NCBI RefSeq assembly: GCF_009712475.1
Contig: NZ_VCJO01000017.1
Coordinates: 1 to 64,000 of the forward strand
DNA length: 64,000 nt
From: Micromonospora sp. CP22
Lineage (GTDB): Bacteria; Actinomycetota; Actinomycetes; Mycobacteriales; Micromonosporaceae
Direction of reading: 5' to 3'
Shown: positions 61,316-64,000 of the stretch, one piece after another
How positions within the stretch are numbered: position 1 is the first letter of the stretch
Layout: every line of letters begins with the position of its first letter
The notes under the pieces: generated by a model
Seen by the model: the letters and a program-made list of their open reading frames with translations, nothing else
Database searches by the model: none
What the model was told of the DNA's origin: nothing
Made by a program: the position numbers and the translations under genes

Positions 61316-62020
61316 ATGACCAACGACCTCCCCATACCTCGGCAGGACGACCGCTCCGAGGAAGCCAGCGTCATCGAGTGGGGCACGGCGGAGGAGTCAC
61401 CCACGGCGGGACGGTTCCGTCGAGCGCTCGGCGGTCTCGGGCGGGACCACCGGGTGCCGGTGCTGCTGGCCGGTCTCGGCGCGGTGGCCGCCTTGGCGTC
61501 ACTGCTGGGCGAGTGGTCCACGATCACGGTTCCCAACGGCGGGCCGGAGCCGCAGACGCCGCTTCGGTTGACCAGCGGTGTGGCCGACATCGGGCTGGGC
61601 CCGGCGTACGTGGTCGGACTCCTGGCGCTCGCCACCGCGGTGGCGCTCGCGCTGCGCGGCACCGACTCCGTGCGGGCCAATGCCCGGGTGGCCGGGTTGG
61701 CCCTCGCCGCCGGCGTTCTCGCGCTGCTCGCGACCATCGCGGTGTCATTCGACGACACGATGCGACGGACCATGTACTACAACACGGAGTGGACCTTCGT
61801 CGTCGCGTACGAGCGCGGGCTGATCGTCGCCTTCGTCGCCGTCGGTCTGTTCGCTGCGGCGCTCCTGCGGACGGCGGCCGGAGCACGGCCGGCCTCGGAC
61901 GGGCCGCGACCGGGCAACCGGCGGTCGTCCGAGGAGGCGGAGCCGGAGGACAGACACCCACCTGCGGACATCACCGTCACGCCCACCGTTCCCTTCGCCC
62001 GGGGCGCCTCGCTCGACTGA
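61316..62020 (+). CDS. membrane protein of unknown function
   Basis: 234 residues. Three to four transmembrane helices between residues 50 and 190 (VPVLLAGLGAVAALASLLGE, AYVVGLLALATAVALALRG, LALAAGVLALLATIAV, LIVAFVAVGLFAAALL) and a hydrophilic C-terminal tail. No family recognised. ATG 61316 with AGGAGAGG upstream. Confidence 0.7.
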   Translation: MTNDLPIPRQDDRSEEASVIEWGTAEESPTAGRFRRALGGLGRDHRVPVLLAGLGAVAALASLLGEWSTITVPNGGPEPQTPLRLTSGVADIGLGPAYVVGLLALATAVALALRGTDSVRANARVAGLALAAGVLALLATIAVSFDDTMRRTMYYNTEWTFVVAYERGLIVAFVAVGLFAAALLRTAAGARPASDGPRPGNRRSSEEAEPEDRHPPADITVTPTVPFARGASLD

Positions 62021-62180
62021 TCCCCGGTCATCTCCGGCACATCGCCCGTTGGCATCCGATTCGCCTGGAAGCCGTGGTTGCGACCGGTTCTGCGAGGTAC
62101 GGTTGCTGCCCGCCGTCACACCGGTCGCCGATCGACGAGGCGAACGGCTGGTCGCGACGGCGGCGGGCGAAGGAGGAACG

Positions 62181-63002
62181 ATGACCCGCCCGGGCCTGCC
62201 CAAGCTGATCGCCACCGACCTCGACGGGACGCTCGTCCGCAGCGACGACACCGTGTCCGCGTTCACGCACGAGGTCCTCGACCGGGTCCGCGCCGCCGGT
62301 ATCCCGGTGGTCGGCGCCACCGGTCGCGGTCCCCGACTGACCGAACTGACCCGCAACGACATCCGCGCCGCCGACTTCCTCGTGCTGGCCGGTGGCGGCC
62401 GGGTGGTCGACCAGAGCGACCCGGAGGGGCCGGTGGTGCTGCGGGACGACCGCCTCTCCAGCGAGGTGCTGGCCGCCCTGTTGGCCGAGCTGGAGGCTGC
62501 GGTCGGCCCGCTGACGGTCATGGTCGAGGCGTCGGACGAACACGAGGCCCCGCTCTGGGGCGACTACCATCCCGCCTGGCCCTATCAGGACGCGTTCGAG
62601 GTGCGTAGCCGCGCCGAGTGCCTCGCCGGTGACGTGATCAAGGCGTTCGCGCGTACCGCCGACCACCACGTGGACGAGCTGCTGGCCGCCGCCCGGGAGA
62701 TCGTCCCGCCGCATCTCGCCACCCTCACCCAGGCGGGCCTGGGCTTCATCGAGATCTGCCCGCCCGGGGTGGACAAGGCGTCCGGCCTCAGCGTGATCGC
62801 GCAGAACCTCGGGGTGGATCCGGCCGACGTGCTGGTCTTCGGTGACATGCCCAACGACCTGCCGATGTTCGAGTGGGCCGGCTGGGGACGGGTGGCCGTG
62901 GCCAACGCCCATCCGACCCTGCGGTTGGCAGCCGACGAGATCACCCTGCGCAACGACGACGACGGGGTGGCCGTTTATCTCGACCGGCTACTGTCCCGGT
63001 GA
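62181..63002 (+). CDS. HAD-superfamily phosphatase, Cof type
   Basis: 273 residues. HAD motifs: IATDLDGTLVRSDD (nucleophile Asp), VVGATGRGPR (motif II) and DVLVFGDMPNDLPMFEWAG (motif IV). Cof-type HADs hydrolyse sugar phosphates, nucleotides or flavin phosphates. ATG 62181 after AGGAGGAA. Its stop overlaps the next start by one base; the two genes are paralogues and likely one operon. Confidence 0.93.
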   Translation: MTRPGLPKLIATDLDGTLVRSDDTVSAFTHEVLDRVRAAGIPVVGATGRGPRLTELTRNDIRAADFLVLAGGGRVVDQSDPEGPVVLRDDRLSSEVLAALLAELEAAVGPLTVMVEASDEHEAPLWGDYHPAWPYQDAFEVRSRAECLAGDVIKAFARTADHHVDELLAAAREIVPPHLATLTQAGLGFIEICPPGVDKASGLSVIAQNLGVDPADVLVFGDMPNDLPMFEWAGWGRVAVANAHPTLRLAADEITLRNDDDGVAVYLDRLLSR

Positions 63003-63817
63003 TGGATTCCACGCCACACCTGGTTGCCAGCGACATCGACGGGACGCTGCTGCGCGACGACCGCACCCTCAGCGCCCGCACCGCCGACGTGCTGGCCCGG
63101 ATCTCCGCCCGGGGCACGCCGGTCGTCCTGGTCACCGGTCGGCCGATCCGCTGGCTCCGGCTGGTGTACGAGCAGCTGGCCGCGCCGCTGCCGGCGGTCT
63201 GCGCCAACGGCGCGGTGGTCTACGACCCGCACAACGACGAGGTGTTGCGGGCCGACCCGCTGGCCCCGGAGCTGCTCGCCGAGGTGGTCCGACGCCTGCG
63301 GGCCGAGATATCCGGGGTGAGTCTGGCCGTGGAGATCGTGGACAGCCGGCAGATGCGCCACGAGGCGCACTATCCGCTGCGTTGGGACGCCGACGCCGAG
63401 GCGATCCGGGCGGTGGAGACCGCCGAGGAGTTGCTGTCGGTGCCTGCGGTGAAGCTGCTGGCCCGAGCCGGCGAGCAGCAGGACCCCGACCAGTTCACCC
63501 GGCTGGTCACCGCGGCCCTCGCCGGAATCGCCGAGGCCACCCACTCCTCACGCTCGGGGTTGGTGGAGATCTCGGCGGCCGGCGTGACGAAGGCCGCAGG
63601 TCTGGCCTGGTACTGCCACCGAATCGGGGTCGCCGCACCGGACGTGCTCGCCTTCGGTGACATGCCCAACGACCTGCCGATGCTCACCTGGGCGGGGCGA
63701 GCCGTAGCGGTCGCCAACGCGCATCCGGAGGTGCTGGCGATCGCCGACGAGGTCGCCCCGGCGAACTCGTCCGACGGTGTGGCCACGTACCTGGAGAAGG
63801 TTTTCGGGGTGGACTAA
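63002..63817 (+). CDS. HAD-superfamily phosphatase, Cof type
   Basis: 271 residues. HLVASDIDGTLLRDD, VVLVTGRPIRWL and DVLAFGDMPNDLPMLTWAG, the same arrangement as the preceding paralogue. Substrate unknown. Begins at ATG 63002 (or GTG 62999) directly on the upstream stop, TGATG. Confidence 0.93.
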   Translation: MDSTPHLVASDIDGTLLRDDRTLSARTADVLARISARGTPVVLVTGRPIRWLRLVYEQLAAPLPAVCANGAVVYDPHNDEVLRADPLAPELLAEVVRRLRAEISGVSLAVEIVDSRQMRHEAHYPLRWDADAEAIRAVETAEELLSVPAVKLLARAGEQQDPDQFTRLVTAALAGIAEATHSSRSGLVEISAAGVTKAAGLAWYCHRIGVAAPDVLAFGDMPNDLPMLTWAGRAVAVANAHPEVLAIADEVAPANSSDGVATYLEKVFGVD

Positions 63818-63824
63818 GCCCGGC

Positions 63825-63856
63825 CATCCGGCTGCGGCGCGGGCCGCAGCCGGATG
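63825..63856. terminator. bidirectional hairpin terminator
   Basis: Perfect 14-bp inverted repeat CATCCGGCTGCGGC / GCCGCAGCCGGATG with a 4-base loop, between converging HAD and bpa genes. Confidence 0.8.
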
Positions 63857-63862
63857 CCGATG

Positions 63863-64000
63863 TCAGAGGTACTGGCCGGTGCTGTGTCCCTCGCCGCCGC
63901 CCGACTGCCCCATGCCGGGCATTCCCGGCAGCATCGCCCCTGCCGGTCCGCTGGGCAACGCCTGCCGCCCGGAGCGCATCTGCTCCAGCTGCACCCGCGC
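63863..64000 (-). CDS. bpa: bacterial proteasome activator Bpa/PafE, C-terminal part
   Basis: The window holds only the last 45 residues (RVQLEQMRSGRQALPSGPAG then a Met/Gly/Pro-rich stretch) ending EGHSTGQYL. The C-terminal GQYL is the motif by which the ATP-independent activator Bpa (PafE, Rv3780 in Mycobacterium tuberculosis) docks on the 20S proteasome and opens its gate. Runs off the right edge. Confidence 0.75.
   Translation of the reverse strand, partial: ARVQLEQMRSGRQALPSGPAGAMLPGMPGMGQSGGGEGHSTGQYL

Noticed and set aside
1..64000. CRISPR arrays, insertion sequences, prophage or biosynthetic megasynthase genes
   Set aside because: No regularly spaced direct repeats, transposase motifs, phage structural genes or PKS/NRPS domains are visible.

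Overview
The window is chromosomal DNA of a very GC-rich actinomycete. Gene content, strong G/C at third codon positions, frequent GTG/TTG starts and several intergenic palindrome families that I associate with Micromonospora-type genomes point to Micromonosporaceae; the genus is inferred, not proven. Gene blocks such as rhomboid/cyclophilin/DUF5324-like and DUF5926/pheA/HAD/bpa, the tRNA-Ser/tRNA-Arg genes, a near-consensus parS site and a DnaA-box cluster all fit a position in the core chromosome not far from oriC. I see no transposase, phage module, CRISPR array or rRNA.

Layout. 1-3.5 kb: a worn stretch with a frameshifted inositol-monophosphatase-like gene, a methyltransferase, a small conserved hypothetical and 600 bp without a gene, ending at tRNA-Arg(ACG) and tRNA-Ser(GCT). 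3.6-10.3 kb: a Lys/Ala-rich EcsC-like protein, a CPBP protease, a flavohaemoglobin, an unusual HTH-peptide deformylase fusion and an iron-box-preceded FhuF-like protein. 10.3-20.6 kb: two GT-C-type membrane proteins, a polyprenyl-phosphate-glycose-synthase-like GT2 and a methyltransferase (a probable lipid-linked glycosylation set), interleaved with a PEBP protein, tRNA-Ser(TGA), a quinone oxidoreductase, SoxR and a divergent split transketolase. 20.8-30.7 kb: a secreted SGNH hydrolase with a ricin-type lectin domain, thiolase, rhomboid, cyclophilin, CorA, an aminotransferase and a CBS protein.

30.9-38.6 kb: a tightly overlapping trio (cytidylyltransferase-like, glycerol-1-phosphate-dehydrogenase-like, CDP-alcohol phosphotransferase) that looks like a compact route to an unusual phospho-polyol lipid or polymer. 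It is followed by GT4, a DNA glycosylase and a polyprenyl-phosphate sugar transferase. 38.6-45.4 kb: a LytS/LytTR two-component pair, a DnaA-box cluster, a DUF485 plus solute symporter operon and an ABC exporter pair. 45.5-50.8 kb: a flavin-reductase-like gene whose start overlaps a parS-like site, a UDP-glucuronate-decarboxylase-like enzyme and three LCP ligases, i.e. cell-wall glycopolymer synthesis and attachment. 50.9-64 kb: rhodanese, glycerophosphodiesterase, two signalling ATPases, DUF5926, arginine deiminase, NERD-like, PAS, lipoprotein, pheA, AIM24, a zinc metallopeptidase, OsmC, a membrane protein, two HAD phosphatases and the C-terminal end of the proteasome activator Bpa/PafE.

The points most worth attention are the G1P-type cassette (31.4-33.9 kb), the HTH-deformylase fusion (7.7-9.2 kb), SoxR facing a split transketolase (15.4-17.5 kb), the DnaA boxes in front of a probably leaderless symporter operon (40.6 kb) and the parS-like site at 45.5 kb.
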